Positions 10,465 through 19,113 of a stretch of 64,000 nt of DNA are shown here, piece after piece (the first letter of the stretch is position 1; each line of letters begins with the position of its first letter). The notes beneath the pieces were generated by a model. It saw nothing but the letters and a program-made list of their open reading frames with translations, was not told where the DNA came from and searched no databases. Origin of the DNA: an uncultured Oscillospiraceae bacterium. Lineage in GTDB: Bacteria; Bacillota; Clostridia; Oscillospirales; Acutalibacteraceae. Made by a program: the position numbers and the translations under genes. The stretch spans positions 110,600 to 174,599 of the forward strand of contig URCA01000002.1 of NCBI GenBank assembly GCA_900546265.1, in the 5' to 3' direction.

Positions 10465-11727
10465 TTACTTATTCAGCGAAACGTAGCCGTTCTTGATGGG
10501 ATCCACCGCCACGCCGTTGACGCGTACCTCAAAGTGCAGATGCGGCCCGGTCACATTGCCGGTATCCCCCGCCAGGGCCAGAACGGTCTTGCCGCGTGTG
10601 ACCTTATCGCCCACCCGGGCATACATCTTGGAGGTGTGAGCATACAGGGTGGAAATCCGCCGGCCCTTGGAATCCAAGCCGTGATCCACAATGCAGTAAT
10701 AGCCGTAGCCGCCGCCCCAGGTGCTGGTATAATTCGAATAGATAACGGTGCCGCTTTCCGCCGCGTAGATCTTCTCGCCATAAATCGGGACAGACCCGTT
10801 GGCAATATCGATGCCGCGGTGAACCGTACCCCAGCGGGAGCCGAAGCCGGAGGAAATGTTCCGCACGGTGGGCACCGGCCAGAACATGGTGCCGCCGCCG
10901 TATTGGCCGTTGTTGTTGCTCTTGGAATCGATAATTTTCTGGATCTCTTTATCGATATCGTCCAGCAGCTTCTTATTCTTTTCGATCTGCGCTTTATAGT
11001 TGTTGGCCTGGGCCAGGATTTTCTTCTCCTCGGCCTGGATCGCCTTATAGAGGTTCTCCATTTCTTTTTTCTTGGCGCTGGCCTCGTTTTGAAGCGCCTG
11101 CTCCTGCTTCTTGCGGTCGGCCAGGGCCTGCTTGTCCGTTTCCAGCGCGGACTTGTCGGCCTTGATCTTGGTCAGCTCGGCCTCCATGTCGTTCAGGGCC
11201 TTCTGATCGTTCTCTGCAATGCGTTCGAGCATCTTCGATTTGATGAGATATTCGGCGTATTCCTCGGTGCTGAGCATCATCTGCACGCTGGACAGGTTGC
11301 CCCGCTTGGACAGGGCCCGCAGGCGCTCGTTCAGCTTATCCGACGCGTCCTGAATGTTCGCTTCCTTTTGAGAAATAGCCGACTCCTTGGCGGCGATTTC
11401 ACTGTTCTTGCCGGAAATCTGGGAGTTCAGGCTGCTCAGCCGCTGGTTGATGTTCTCCAGCTGCTGCCGGGCGTTGTCCACCTGGCTTTTCATGTTTTTC
11501 AAGCGGGCCTGGCTGTCCTCCAAATTGTCATTGGTATTGGCCAGCTGCTTTTTCAGCTCATCGGCCTTTTTCTGCAGCTCCTTCTGCTGAGCGTACAGCT
11601 GTTCCTCGGTCATGGCCGCCGAGGCGGGAATCGTCTGCAGCGAAAACGCCAGAGCCAGCAGAACCGCCGACACGATGGCGAGAAGCCTCCGGAACCCGGC
11701 CCGGCTTGCAGTGGATGCGGTCGTCAT
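10465..11727 (-). CDS. Secreted coiled-coil M23 murein hydrolase (EnvC/CwlO-like), FtsEX partner
   Basis: 420 residues: signal peptide (Arg-Arg then a hydrophobic stretch, cleavage near ASA-A at about 37), a long coiled coil (about 40-275) rich in EL/KK/Q heptads, then an M23 LytM domain. The zinc and catalytic residues are intact: HRGID, LYAHTSK and GPHLHFE. In E. coli the FtsEX partner EnvC has a degenerate LytM domain and only activates amidases; here the intact site predicts a DD-endopeptidase in its own right, held inactive by the coiled coil until FtsEX acts. Its ATG overlaps the ftsX stop (11724-11727), so translation is coupled. Cell division or wall elongation is the expected process. 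Confidence 0.93.
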   Translation of the reverse strand: MTTASTASRAGFRRLLAIVSAVLLALAFSLQTIPASAAMTEEQLYAQQKELQKKADELKKQLANTNDNLEDSQARLKNMKSQVDNARQQLENINQRLSSLNSQISGKNSEIAAKESAISQKEANIQDASDKLNERLRALSKRGNLSSVQMMLSTEEYAEYLIKSKMLERIAENDQKALNDMEAELTKIKADKSALETDKQALADRKKQEQALQNEASAKKKEMENLYKAIQAEEKKILAQANNYKAQIEKNKKLLDDIDKEIQKIIDSKSNNNGQYGGGTMFWPVPTVRNISSGFGSRWGTVHRGIDIANGSVPIYGEKIYAAESGTVIYSNYTSTWGGGYGYYCIVDHGLDSKGRRISTLYAHTSKMYARVGDKVTRGKTVLALAGDTGNVTGPHLHFEVRVNGVAVDPIKNGYVSLNK

Positions 11728-12623
11728 GATTGGCTTCCTCCTTCGTCCTTCAAATACTTGGTCATGGATATAGCGCTGCCCGCGATGCCGGTGAGCATGC
11801 CGATGACCAGGAAGCCTACCAGCAGCACGGCCCAGACATCGGAGAAGGTCAGCGGACTAAACGAAATGCCGAAGCTGAACAGGGAGGCCAGCTTGCTGTA
11901 CACCCAGGCAATGATGCCGTAGGAGAGCAGCGCGGCCAGCAGGCCCAGCACAACGCCCTCGATGGCGAAGGGGAACCGGATAAACCCGTTGGTGGCCCCC
12001 ACCGATTTCATAATATAAATCTCCAGGCGGCGGTTGTACACCGTCAGCTTGATGGTGTTGGCGATGATAAACAGGGAAACCAGCAGCAGCATGAGAATGA
12101 CCCAGCCGCCCACCGCCAGCACCACCTGGCGGATTTTGGTCAGCATGCTGGCGATTCCCCCGTCGTAACGGACGTCGTCCACCCCGCTGACGCCCTTCAG
12201 TTGGGAAACCGTCCCTTCAAACTGATCCAAGTCCTTGAGGGTGACGATGTAGGTGTCCTGTAGGGGATTGTTCTCCCCCTGCATGCTTTCAAAGGTTTCG
12301 GCGGGCAGCTCGTCCCGCATATCCTCCAGGGTTTTATCCTTGGAGACGAATTCCACCGACGCCACGTTGGTGATGGCCTTCAGCTTTTCGCCCACCTCAG
12401 CCGTTTCCTCCGGTGTGCTTTCCAGGTCGACGAACACCGCCACCACGTTCTGGCCGTAAACCCAATCGAAGGCGTGATCCACATTGGCGAACACCAGATA
12501 GGCAAACCCAGTGAGCAGCAGGCAGGACACCAGCACGCCTATGGAGGCAATGGACATAAACCGGTTCTGCCAGAGATTGCGGAAGCCTTCCCGCAGCAGA
12601 TACCGCAGACTGCTGAGCTTCAT
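11724..12623 (-). CDS. ftsX: Cell division ABC transporter permease FtsX
   Basis: 299 residues with the FtsX layout: N-terminal cytoplasmic segment (SSLRYLLREGFRNLWQNRFM), one membrane helix, an extracellular domain of about 110 residues, then three helices at the C-terminal half ending TKYLKDEGG. FtsX does not transport; it passes the ATPase cycle of FtsE across the membrane to peptidoglycan hydrolases. It overlaps ftsE by four bases (ATGA at 12620-12623) and the M23 gene by four bases, making a coupled ftsE-ftsX-hydrolase set. Confidence 0.96.
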   Translation of the reverse strand: MKLSSLRYLLREGFRNLWQNRFMSIASIGVLVSCLLLTGFAYLVFANVDHAFDWVYGQNVVAVFVDLESTPEETAEVGEKLKAITNVASVEFVSKDKTLEDMRDELPAETFESMQGENNPLQDTYIVTLKDLDQFEGTVSQLKGVSGVDDVRYDGGIASMLTKIRQVVLAVGGWVILMLLLVSLFIIANTIKLTVYNRRLEIYIMKSVGATNGFIRFPFAIEGVVLGLLAALLSYGIIAWVYSKLASLFSFGISFSPLTFSDVWAVLLVGFLVIGMLTGIAGSAISMTKYLKDEGGSQS

Positions 12624-13300
12624 TGCGCGTCACCTCCCTGCGTGCTGTCGGAGACCACGCACCCTTCCCGGATTTCAATCACGCGGCGGTTGAACATCCG
12701 CACCAGATCCCGCTCATGGGTCACCATCAGCACCGTGGTGCCGCGGCGGTTGATTTCATTGAGCAGCTCCACGATTTCATAGGACAGCTCGGGATCGATA
12801 TTGCCGGTGGGCTCGTCCGCGATAATCAGCGCCGGATTGTTCACCAGCGCCCGGGCCAGACCCACCCGCTGCTGCTCGCCGCCCGACAGCTCCATGGGAT
12901 AGTTCCTCGCCTTATTCTGCAGCCCTACCAGCCCCAGAATGTACGGCACCCGCTTGCGCACCTCCCGCTGGGAAGCGCCGATGACCCGCATGGCAAACGC
13001 CACATTGTCGAACACATTCATATTGTTGATCAGCCGGAAATCCTGGAACACGATGCCCATGGTGCGGCGCAGATACGGAATTTCCCGGCGTTTGAGCTTA
13101 GACAATTTAAAATCGTTGACGATAACCTCTCCGGCGTTCGCCACTTCTTCCCTCATGATGAGTTTTAAAAAGGTCGATTTGCCCGCGCCCGACGCGCCCA
13201 CAATGAAGACAAATTCGCCCTTATCAATGCGTAAATTGACATCCTTCAAAGCCTTTGTACCATTGTCATACACCTTATGTACGCCTTTAAACTCGATCAA
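12620..13300 (-). CDS. ftsE: Cell division ATP-binding protein FtsE
   Basis: 226 residues with Walker A GASGAGKST, signature LSGGEQQR, Walker B ALIIADEPTGNID and the H-switch VTHER. I chose the TTG at 13300, which lies 6 bases after GGAGG and gives the standard start IEFKGVHKVYDNG; an in-frame upstream ATG at 13564 would add 88 non-conserved residues. FtsE powers FtsX at the septum or along the cylinder wall. A minus-strand promoter about 290 bp upstream (13593-13621) probably drives the four-gene operon. Confidence 0.96.
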   Translation of the reverse strand: MIEFKGVHKVYDNGTKALKDVNLRIDKGEFVFIVGASGAGKSTFLKLIMREEVANAGEVIVNDFKLSKLKRREIPYLRRTMGIVFQDFRLINNMNVFDNVAFAMRVIGASQREVRKRVPYILGLVGLQNKARNYPMELSGGEQQRVGLARALVNNPALIIADEPTGNIDPELSYEIVELLNEINRRGTTVLMVTHERDLVRMFNRRVIEIREGCVVSDSTQGGDAQ

Positions 13301-13592
13301 AGAAACACCTCCCTGTGCCGACGTTCGCCGTCGAAATCCCGGCGGAAACCGCAAAAGCCGTCGATTGGCCGGGCTATAAAAAACGCCCTTTGCGGGCGCC
13401 GGAGTATTCGTATTCGGTGGGCGGCCATATCCTTCCGCCTGAAAGCACGAGCCTAGAGCAATTGGCGGGTAAAATGGCATGAAAGGAGGCAAGGAAAAAT
13501 GACGTGGGGCAAGGCGGAGGACGCCGGCGGGCTTGCGCCCACCAAGGACGACAACGATGTCCACACGCCATTTTTACCGCCGAACTTGTGTC

Positions 13593-13621
13593 ATTTTATT
13601 CGCCAATTGCTCTATTGTCAC
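13593..13621 (-). promoter_or_regulatory. Probable promoter of the ftsEX operon
   Basis: Minus strand GTGACA (13616-13621), 17-bp spacer, TAAAAT (13593-13598). The spacer and -10 form one arm of the inverted duplication noted in this region. Confidence 0.6.
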
Positions 13622-13739
13622 TATACCGTGAACGAGAAAAAGGCGCAAGCCTCAACATCTTCCATTATGGGAACAAACTTCCATATAAATGGAAACCCGC
13701 GTTTCCCGTTAAGCGAGCCGGGCGTCTCCCGTTAAGGGA

Positions 13740-13765
13740 GCCGCCGACAGAAAACTGTCGGCGGC
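13740..13765. terminator. GC-rich hairpin downstream of the CdaR gene
   Basis: GCCGCCGACAG pairs with CTGTCGGCGGC around AAAA. It lies 21 bp beyond the CdaR stop and could end that transcript, but the minus-strand U-run is poor. Confidence 0.5.
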
Positions 13766-13786
13766 AGCCTTTGTATCCTGAGCGGA

Positions 13787-14872
13787 TTAATATTTGATGG
13801 GATTGGCAATGAGGTATTTCTTGACCATCAGCGCCACCTTGAAGACGATGGCATCGTCGAATTCCCGGAGATCGAGACCCGTCAGTCTCTTGATCTTCTC
13901 CAGCCGGTACACCAGCGTGTTCCGATGTACGAACAGCTTGCGGGACGTCTCGGAAACGTTCAGGTTGTTCTCAAAGAACCGCTGGATGGTGAACAGGGTT
14001 TCCTGATCGAGGGAATCGATAGAGCCCTTCTTGAACACTTCCTTGAGGAACATCTCGCACAGCGTGGTGGGCAGCTGATAAATCAGGCGGGCGATACCCA
14101 GATTGTCATAGCTAACGATGGTCTTCTCGGTGTCGAACACCTTGCCGACCTCGAGGGCCACCTGGGCTTCCTTGAAGGAGCGGGCCAAATCCTTGATGCC
14201 CTCGACCACGGTGCCGATGCCGACGGTGGCCTGGGTATAGAACTCGCTGCTCAGCGTATCCACAATGGAACGGGCCAGCTTCTCCAAATCCTTGGATTCG
14301 ATGCCCGAGCGGATTTCCTTAATCAGCGCGATATCGGTCTCGTTGATATTGATGACAAAATCCTTGTTCTTGTCGGGGAACAGGTTCTGCACGATGTCAT
14401 AGGCGGAAATATCCGAGCGGGCGGCAATCCGAATCAGCACCACCACGCGGTTGACATCGTTATTGAACCGCAGCTCTCTGGCCTTGAGGTAAATATCGCC
14501 GGGCAGAATGTTATCGAGAATCACGTTCTTGACAAAATTGCCCCGGTCGTATTTTTCATCGTAATACTGCTTGATGCTGGACAGGGATACGGCAAGCAGA
14601 GAAGCGAACTTAGCCGCCTGATCGTCCGTTCCCTCCACGAACAGGATGTACTCGCTGCGCGGCCGGGAGCCGAAGGGCTTATAGGTGTACCCGTCCCGCA
14701 TGAACGCTTCCTGGGCGGAAAACGATTCCGCGTTCACCGCGTCGGATACCTCGCCGATACGGCCGAGATCGCTGCACGCGATGACCGACATGGTTTCGTC
14801 GATGACGCCGATGGTGCGGTCAATCGCTTCCCGCATCTGGTGGACAACTCCCTGGAAAAGCCGATTGGACAT
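13787..14872 (-). CDS. CdaR/PucR-family transcriptional regulator
   Basis: 361 residues. The N-terminal part (MSNRLFQGVVHQMREAID, IGVIDETMSVIACSD) is a PAS/GAF-like sensor region of the sugar-diacid regulator type, followed by a GGDEF-like helper domain and a C-terminal PucR-type HTH: NLNVSETSRKLFVHRNTLVY-RLEKI. Members regulate uptake or catabolic genes in response to small organic acids, but its target here is unknown; neighbours give no clue. ATG at 14872 follows AAGGGGAAG. A consensus promoter lies about 250 bp upstream, together with a WalR-like direct repeat. Confidence 0.85.
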   Translation of the reverse strand: MSNRLFQGVVHQMREAIDRTIGVIDETMSVIACSDLGRIGEVSDAVNAESFSAQEAFMRDGYTYKPFGSRPRSEYILFVEGTDDQAAKFASLLAVSLSSIKQYYDEKYDRGNFVKNVILDNILPGDIYLKARELRFNNDVNRVVVLIRIAARSDISAYDIVQNLFPDKNKDFVININETDIALIKEIRSGIESKDLEKLARSIVDTLSSEFYTQATVGIGTVVEGIKDLARSFKEAQVALEVGKVFDTEKTIVSYDNLGIARLIYQLPTTLCEMFLKEVFKKGSIDSLDQETLFTIQRFFENNLNVSETSRKLFVHRNTLVYRLEKIKRLTGLDLREFDDAIVFKVALMVKKYLIANPIKY

Positions 14873-15124
14873 AGAATTCTTCCCCTTTACATAAAAATAA
14901 ATAATAGAATCCTTCCGAATCCAGTCCGCCGGCCAGCCGGAAACACCTTATACACTCTCCGCATAAAGCGGCGGACATGTCTCAAAACGATCCCGAGAGT
15001 CCCTATATGGGATCTCTGTGCGGGTCTGCGGCGGCTTCCGCGGAGTTCCGAACCGGCAAATCACTCGGATCTTGCTTGTCCTTCCTTAGGCGGCGGCTTG
15101 GCCCCATTCCCGGGTATCGTATTT

Positions 15125-15153
15125 ATTGTACACAATACCGAAAAATATTGCAA
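15125..15153 (-). promoter_or_regulatory. Sigma-A promoter of the CdaR regulator gene
   Basis: Minus strand TTGCAA (15148-15153), 17-bp spacer, TACAAT (15125-15130). Confidence 0.75.
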
Positions 15154-15201
15154 GGGCTGCCGGAAAGATTATTCATGTAATCTGACCGAAACTTTGTAAA
15201 G

Positions 15202-15218
15202 TTTACAATTTTGTAACA
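15202..15218 (-). promoter_or_regulatory. WalR-like direct repeat TGTTAC-N5-TGTAAA
   Basis: On the minus strand the sequence fits the WalR (YycF) consensus TGTWAH-N5-TGTWAH at all defined positions. It lies about 50 bp upstream of the CdaR promoter -35. Chance occurrence in AT-rich DNA is possible. Confidence 0.4.
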
Positions 15219-15259
15219 CTTTCTTTGCCGTTCCTTGCATTTCCGGGAAATCCTGCCAC

Positions 15260-15292
15260 AAAAAACGCCGTCCCCTGCTGCAAGGGACGGCG
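15260..15292 (-). terminator. Intrinsic terminator of the MBL hydrolase gene
   Basis: CGCCGTCCC (15266-15274) pairs with GGGACGGCG (15284-15292); on the minus strand it is followed by TTTTTT. It begins 4 bp after the stop. Confidence 0.92.
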
Positions 15293-15296
15293 CTCG

Positions 15297-16130
15297 TTAT
15301 ATGGCGACGGTCATGCCGTCGTAGGCCACCAGCAGGCCCTGCTCGGCAGCGATCGGCACCAGCTCGTCATAGGTGGCGCCTCCGTTGTGTGAAAAGTGGT
15401 GCAGGCAGGCGGCGGTGGCGTCGTCCGCCAGCCCCATATGGCGCAGCCGGGTCAGAGCCTCCATCGCCGTATCCAGCCCCATATGGCCGTTGCGCCAGCC
15501 GGTCCGCAGGCCGCCGGTGCAGTCCAGCGACACGAAATCCAGATGCGGGCCATGCTTCTCCAGCCACTCCCAGGTCTCCTCCGGGAACCAGCCGGTATCG
15601 TTGGCGTACAGGAGAGATTTTTCTCCATCCTCAATCAGGAAGAACACCGGGCCGGAGGCCGGATCGTGATTGGCCGGCAGAGGGGTGACCGTATAGCCGG
15701 CGGCCTCAAAGGATTCAAAGGGCCGGATTTCCTGGAACAGCACCCGGTTCTGTTTTATCAGGCCGCATTTCTCCAGCATTTCCAAAATCCCCGGAGCCGC
15801 CTCTTTGGTGGCATAAAAAACCAGGGGGCGATCGTCGCCGGGATACGCAAACCCATCCAGCCGCATTTCCAAATCCGCCGGATACAGATGATCGCTGTGG
15901 CTGTGGGTTATAATGCAGTCCCGTATACGGGGCAGATCCAGTCCGCTGTAATACATGTGCGCCAGGGTGTCCGCCGGAAAATCGATCAACAGCTTGTCGT
16001 CCACCGCCGCCTGGGAACGGGTGCGCAGGTTCCGTCCTCCCGCCTTGGCGGCCCGCCGGCAATTGTCGCAGGTACAGAACAGCGCCGGCCACCCCTCGGC
16101 GGCCGCCGTGCCGAAATACTGAAATTTCAT
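15297..16130 (-). CDS. MBL-fold metallo-hydrolase (PhnP-like group)
   Basis: 277 residues. After the first strand (MKFQYFGTAAAEGWPALFC) comes CDNCRRAA, the zinc-knuckle-like cysteine pair found in PhnP-type phosphodiesterases, then the metal site THSHSDHLYP (HxHxDH) and further ligands (ANHD; CLHHFSHN near the end). These enzymes hydrolyse small phosphodiesters; the true substrate is not evident. I chose the ATG at 16130, 8 bases after AAAGGA, over an upstream ATG at 16163. It is monocistronic, with its own promoter (16188-16216) and terminator. Confidence 0.88.
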   Translation of the reverse strand: MKFQYFGTAAAEGWPALFCTCDNCRRAAKAGGRNLRTRSQAAVDDKLLIDFPADTLAHMYYSGLDLPRIRDCIITHSHSDHLYPADLEMRLDGFAYPGDDRPLVFYATKEAAPGILEMLEKCGLIKQNRVLFQEIRPFESFEAAGYTVTPLPANHDPASGPVFFLIEDGEKSLLYANDTGWFPEETWEWLEKHGPHLDFVSLDCTGGLRTGWRNGHMGLDTAMEALTRLRHMGLADDATAACLHHFSHNGGATYDELVPIAAEQGLLVAYDGMTVAI

Positions 16131-16187
16131 CGACCCCATCCTTTCCGTGCAGGGCTTTTCCACCCTTTGCCAGTATCATCTAGGGTC

Positions 16188-16216
16188 AGTATACAGCCCT
16201 CCTCCCGTGAAGTCAA
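16188..16216 (-). promoter_or_regulatory. Sigma-A promoter of the MBL hydrolase gene
   Basis: Minus strand TTGACT (16211-16216), 17-bp spacer, TATACT (16188-16193). Confidence 0.8.
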
Positions 16217-16259
16217 GAGACAAGCTCCGGGCGGACCACCGCTCTTTTCTTTCCCCGCT

Positions 16260-17696
16260 TCAGCGGGAGGGAGACGGGCGGCCGATCACCTCCGCCGCTC
16301 CGTCAAACAGGACGGACAGGGTATCCAGCCGCGGCGCGTCCATGGCGAGATAGACCGCCGGGCCGCCGGTGAACGGATCCTCCACCCCGACGCACAGCTT
16401 CACGCCCGGCCTGGACAGCAGCGCTGCTTCCACCGTCGTGCGGGTGCGGATTTCCTTGTTTTCCGTCAGCGCGGACAGCCGGATATCCACCGGTGTTCTC
16501 GAGAGCACCTTGCCGCTGTCGCTCAGGATATACAGGCAGGCGGGCCAATCCCAGTATAGGGGCGCCGCCCCGTCGTTCACCCACTGGAGCTCTACCGCCA
16601 GCTCTGCTTCCGAGGCGCTGTCGACAATGGCGGCCTCCCGGACGCGCAGGCGGTAGCCCAGGTTTTTCAAGATCTCTCCGGCCCCGTCCTGCAGCCCCGC
16701 GCCGCCGCTTTCGCTGAAGCCATGCGGGCATTTCGGGCCGAGAAAGGTGGTGTGGCTCCGCCGGACGAGGGCGGCGGTTTCCTGCAGCCGGGGCCCCAGA
16801 AGCTCCGCGAAGGAATACCGGCTGGTGAATTCCCCGCCCACCGGGGCGGTCTCCCACACCGACGGCATGGCCACCAGGGCGTCGGTTTCCCCGGCCTGGG
16901 CGTAATCGCCGCCATTGGCAATCCAGTCCAGCCATTCCTCCGTGCTTTCCCGGTCGCCAGCCATGTCGTTAAACAAGCCGAAATTCTCCTTTTTCGCATC
17001 CACGAAAGGCCGACGCATGAGGATTTTGGCATGAGGGAAGGCCGTCAGATAGGGGGCGATATACTGCCGCCGCACCGCCTCCCCCGGCATGCGGGGAAGG
17101 CCGTCCTCATATTTGACATGCCACTCGCCCCAATGTCCCAGGCTCCCCAGCTCCACATAGCTGAAAAAGGTATCCTGGCCAAACCGCTTCCCCAGGGCGG
17201 CGATGGCCTTCGCATGGGCTTCGATAAATACCCGATTGGCGTAGTTGGGGCTGTAGCCTTTGCCATAGGAGATATCGTAATCCTTGCCGTCCTTGGTTTT
17301 CTCATACAGCCAGTCGGGGATATCCCGGTGCGGCTCATCGCCGGGCAGATCGCAGACGAAGCGGAACACCACATGCTTGCCGGCGGCGCGCCACTCGTCC
17401 AGGTGGTTGGCCTTTTCGATGGCCTCGAAGGCAAAAACGCCCTCCGACGGCTCCAGCTCCCGCCAGGACACATCCACATAAACCAGTGTGTTGTCGGCAG
17501 CGGCCTCCAGATAATCGGCCTCCGGTGCGAAGCCCATGACCGGGTTTTTCAGAATTTCGCCGCTTTTGGCAAACGCCTTGGAGGCCAGGAGAGAGGCCGG
17601 CTCCCCGCCGGACAGCCATAGGCTCAGCCCTATCCCCCCGGCCAGCACGAGCAGCAGCACCAGCGCCATCAGCATCCCTTTGGCACGGCTAGTCAT
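16260..17696 (-). CDS. DUF4832 family protein, TIM-barrel glycosidase-like, last gene of the Pel operon
   Basis: 478 residues: an N-terminal membrane anchor (about residues 5-25) and an extracytoplasmic domain opening with KNPVMGFAPEADYL, which resembles the NPxxGF start of DUF4874/DUF4832 barrels. Acidic candidates for a glycosidase-like site are in FFSYVELGSLGHWGEWH. The C-terminal 130 residues look like a beta-sandwich. Position in a polysaccharide operon suggests that it trims or binds the polymer; in proteobacterial Pel loci this job belongs to the PelA hydrolase domain, which is not obvious elsewhere here. I chose the ATG at 17696, overlapping the DUF4956 stop by 8 bases; an ATG at 17711 is the alternative. 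Activity is inferred only. Confidence 0.72.
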   Translation of the reverse strand: MTSRAKGMLMALVLLLVLAGGIGLSLWLSGGEPASLLASKAFAKSGEILKNPVMGFAPEADYLEAAADNTLVYVDVSWRELEPSEGVFAFEAIEKANHLDEWRAAGKHVVFRFVCDLPGDEPHRDIPDWLYEKTKDGKDYDISYGKGYSPNYANRVFIEAHAKAIAALGKRFGQDTFFSYVELGSLGHWGEWHVKYEDGLPRMPGEAVRRQYIAPYLTAFPHAKILMRRPFVDAKKENFGLFNDMAGDRESTEEWLDWIANGGDYAQAGETDALVAMPSVWETAPVGGEFTSRYSFAELLGPRLQETAALVRRSHTTFLGPKCPHGFSESGGAGLQDGAGEILKNLGYRLRVREAAIVDSASEAELAVELQWVNDGAAPLYWDWPACLYILSDSGKVLSRTPVDIRLSALTENKEIRTRTTVEAALLSRPGVKLCVGVEDPFTGGPAVYLAMDAPRLDTLSVLFDGAAEVIGRPSPSR

Positions 17697-18372
17697 GGTA
17701 TTCACCGTCATATTGAATGAGCGTCACGTCCTCGACACCCTCCACCGCCCGCAGCTTCTCCAGAAACACCATGCTCTGGGTTTTGCAGAAGACCTCTATG
17801 GCCATCTCCGCGCTTTCCCCTCGCAGCGTCTTAGACTTGACGCGGAAGCGCGTGTTCCCCATGGCGCGCACAATGTTGTCTCCCACCAGGTCGCCGGTAT
17901 AATGCAGGACGACGATATACACCTGCCCCTTGGAGGAACGGCGGCTGAAAATCAGGAGAACGAGTATCATCACGATGGCCGCGATAAGTACCAGGGCAAA
18001 CATGTTGGCCCCCACGGCGATGCCGGTGGTAATCGCCCAGAACATGTACAGCAGATCCATCGGATCCTTGACGGCGGTACGGTACCGGACAATGGACAGC
18101 GCCCCCACCATGCCCAGGGACAGCACCACATTGGTGCTGATGGCCAGGGTGACCATGCAGGTCAGCACCGTCATGCCCACCAGGGTGACGGCGAAGGAGC
18201 GGTTGTACACCACGCCGCGGAAAAAGCGGTTGTAGATAAAGCAGATCACCAGGCCCATCAGCAGGGCCACCCCCAGGGCGATCACCATCTGCAGTATTTT
18301 CTCCGGTGTGAAGGAGTTCTTAAACATATCCAGCTCCAGCACCGATTTTTTTATCAAATCTTTCACACTCAT
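17689..18372 (-). CDS. DUF4956 family membrane protein
   Basis: 227 residues with three or four membrane helices in the first two-thirds (one near residues 28-50 is followed by FFRGVVYNRSFAVTLVGMTV) and a soluble C-terminal domain. LSLGMVGALSIVRYRTAVKDP is the family hallmark; this loop is reminiscent of MgtC-like proteins. DUF4956 genes commonly travel with VTC polyphosphate polymerase and CotH genes, as here. Function unknown; perhaps a membrane partner of the VTC domain protein. ATG follows GAGGAAG by 5 bases. Confidence 0.85.
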   Translation of the reverse strand: MSVKDLIKKSVLELDMFKNSFTPEKILQMVIALGVALLMGLVICFIYNRFFRGVVYNRSFAVTLVGMTVLTCMVTLAISTNVVLSLGMVGALSIVRYRTAVKDPMDLLYMFWAITTGIAVGANMFALVLIAAIVMILVLLIFSRRSSKGQVYIVVLHYTGDLVGDNIVRAMGNTRFRVKSKTLRGESAEMAIEVFCKTQSMVFLEKLRAVEGVEDVTLIQYDGEYHD

Positions 18373-18390
18373 GGGGACTTCCTCCTCAAA

Positions 18391-19110
18391 TCAATAGTGG
18401 ATGGATTCCGCATATAGGTATCCCGTTTTTTCGCAGCCCAGCACGAACTTCGAGACCGCGGTCAGCTCCGAGGAGCGGGGCGGCAGCGCCCGGCGGACAA
18501 GATCGGGCAGGAATTCCGTGAATTTGACCTCCAGCACCAGCTTGCCAGGCTCCAGCAGATAGAGCATGGGCAGCCGGGGATCGAACAGCTTTTCCCCGCC
18601 CGAACAGGCGCGGACGTTCTCGTCAAACGTGACGCGCACGTCTCCGGCCTCCATCACAAAGGGGGTGCGTTCATAGTCGATAATCACCCGCGGCCGCAGC
18701 ATCCGGGCGGTCAACTGGACATAGAACTCGCCGCACAGCGGCTCTTTCCGCCCCAGAAGAAACGCGTAGTCTCCCCGCAGGATCCGATCGACTTCCTCCC
18801 GAGACAAGGGGACGGCGCGCTTATAAATGTAGCTGTCCTGCTTGCTCTTGCATTCCAGCTTGATAACGGCGTCATTGTCGTCATAAAAACGGATCCGGTA
18901 CTTTTTCCGCCCGGTCACGCCCATGAGCTTCTCCCCATAGGCAGTGTGCCAGTAGTCGTCAAAATAAAGACTGCGGATTTTGTAGCCGCCCTCCGGCGCG
19001 TGGGGATCCCGCCGCATCAGGACGTCCAGGCGCCGGGCAAGCAGCTCCCGATCGCCGGCGTTGATGAGGAATTTCAGCTCATGCCGGTAATGCGGCCTGT
19101 TTTCGGCCAT
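18391..19110 (-). CDS. VTC-type polyphosphate polymerase domain protein
   Basis: 239 residues forming one triphosphate tunnel fold. Diagnostic strands: YRHELKFLI, YKIRSLYFDDYWHTAY, RKKYRIRFYDDND, IKLECKSKQDSYIYK, RPRVIIDYERTPF and LVLEVKFTEFLPD, which supply the basic and acidic tunnel residues that bind nucleotide/polyphosphate and metal. Eukaryotic VTC4 makes polyphosphate from ATP; bacterial members are mostly untested. The gene starts 3 bp after the stop of cotH, and its ribosome site GGGAGGG overlaps the end of cotH, so it is coupled to that reading frame. The membrane partner is probably DUF4956. Whether it makes polyphosphate for the matrix is inference. Confidence 0.88.
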   Translation of the reverse strand: MAENRPHYRHELKFLINAGDRELLARRLDVLMRRDPHAPEGGYKIRSLYFDDYWHTAYGEKLMGVTGRKKYRIRFYDDNDAVIKLECKSKQDSYIYKRAVPLSREEVDRILRGDYAFLLGRKEPLCGEFYVQLTARMLRPRVIIDYERTPFVMEAGDVRVTFDENVRACSGGEKLFDPRLPMLYLLEPGKLVLEVKFTEFLPDLVRRALPPRSSELTAVSKFVLGCEKTGYLYAESIHY

Positions 19111-19113
19111 GGG

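Larger units (their letters stand above)
13301..13786. other. Non-coding region upstream of ftsE
   Basis: 486 bp without a convincing gene. It holds the ftsE promoter, an imperfect inverted duplication (13453-13515 against 13555-13615) and a hairpin at 13740-13765. A 78-codon plus-strand frame with a good ribosome site begins at 13499 but has no recognisable protein character. Confidence 0.5.
14873..15296. other. Intergenic region upstream of the CdaR regulator gene
   Basis: 424 bp without a gene. It contains a strong minus-strand promoter, a 15-bp near-palindrome TTGTAAAGTTTACAA (15194-15208) overlapping a WalR-like TGTTAC-N5-TGTAAA repeat, and the terminator of the MBL gene. The leader between the promoter and the CdaR start is about 240 bases with no obvious aptamer. 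Confidence 0.55.

Noticed and set aside
13499..13735. 78-codon plus-strand frame with AAAGGAGG-like ribosome site
   Set aside because: Good start signal, but the product has no recognisable fold or coding character and the start lies in the inverted duplication of the ftsE promoter region.
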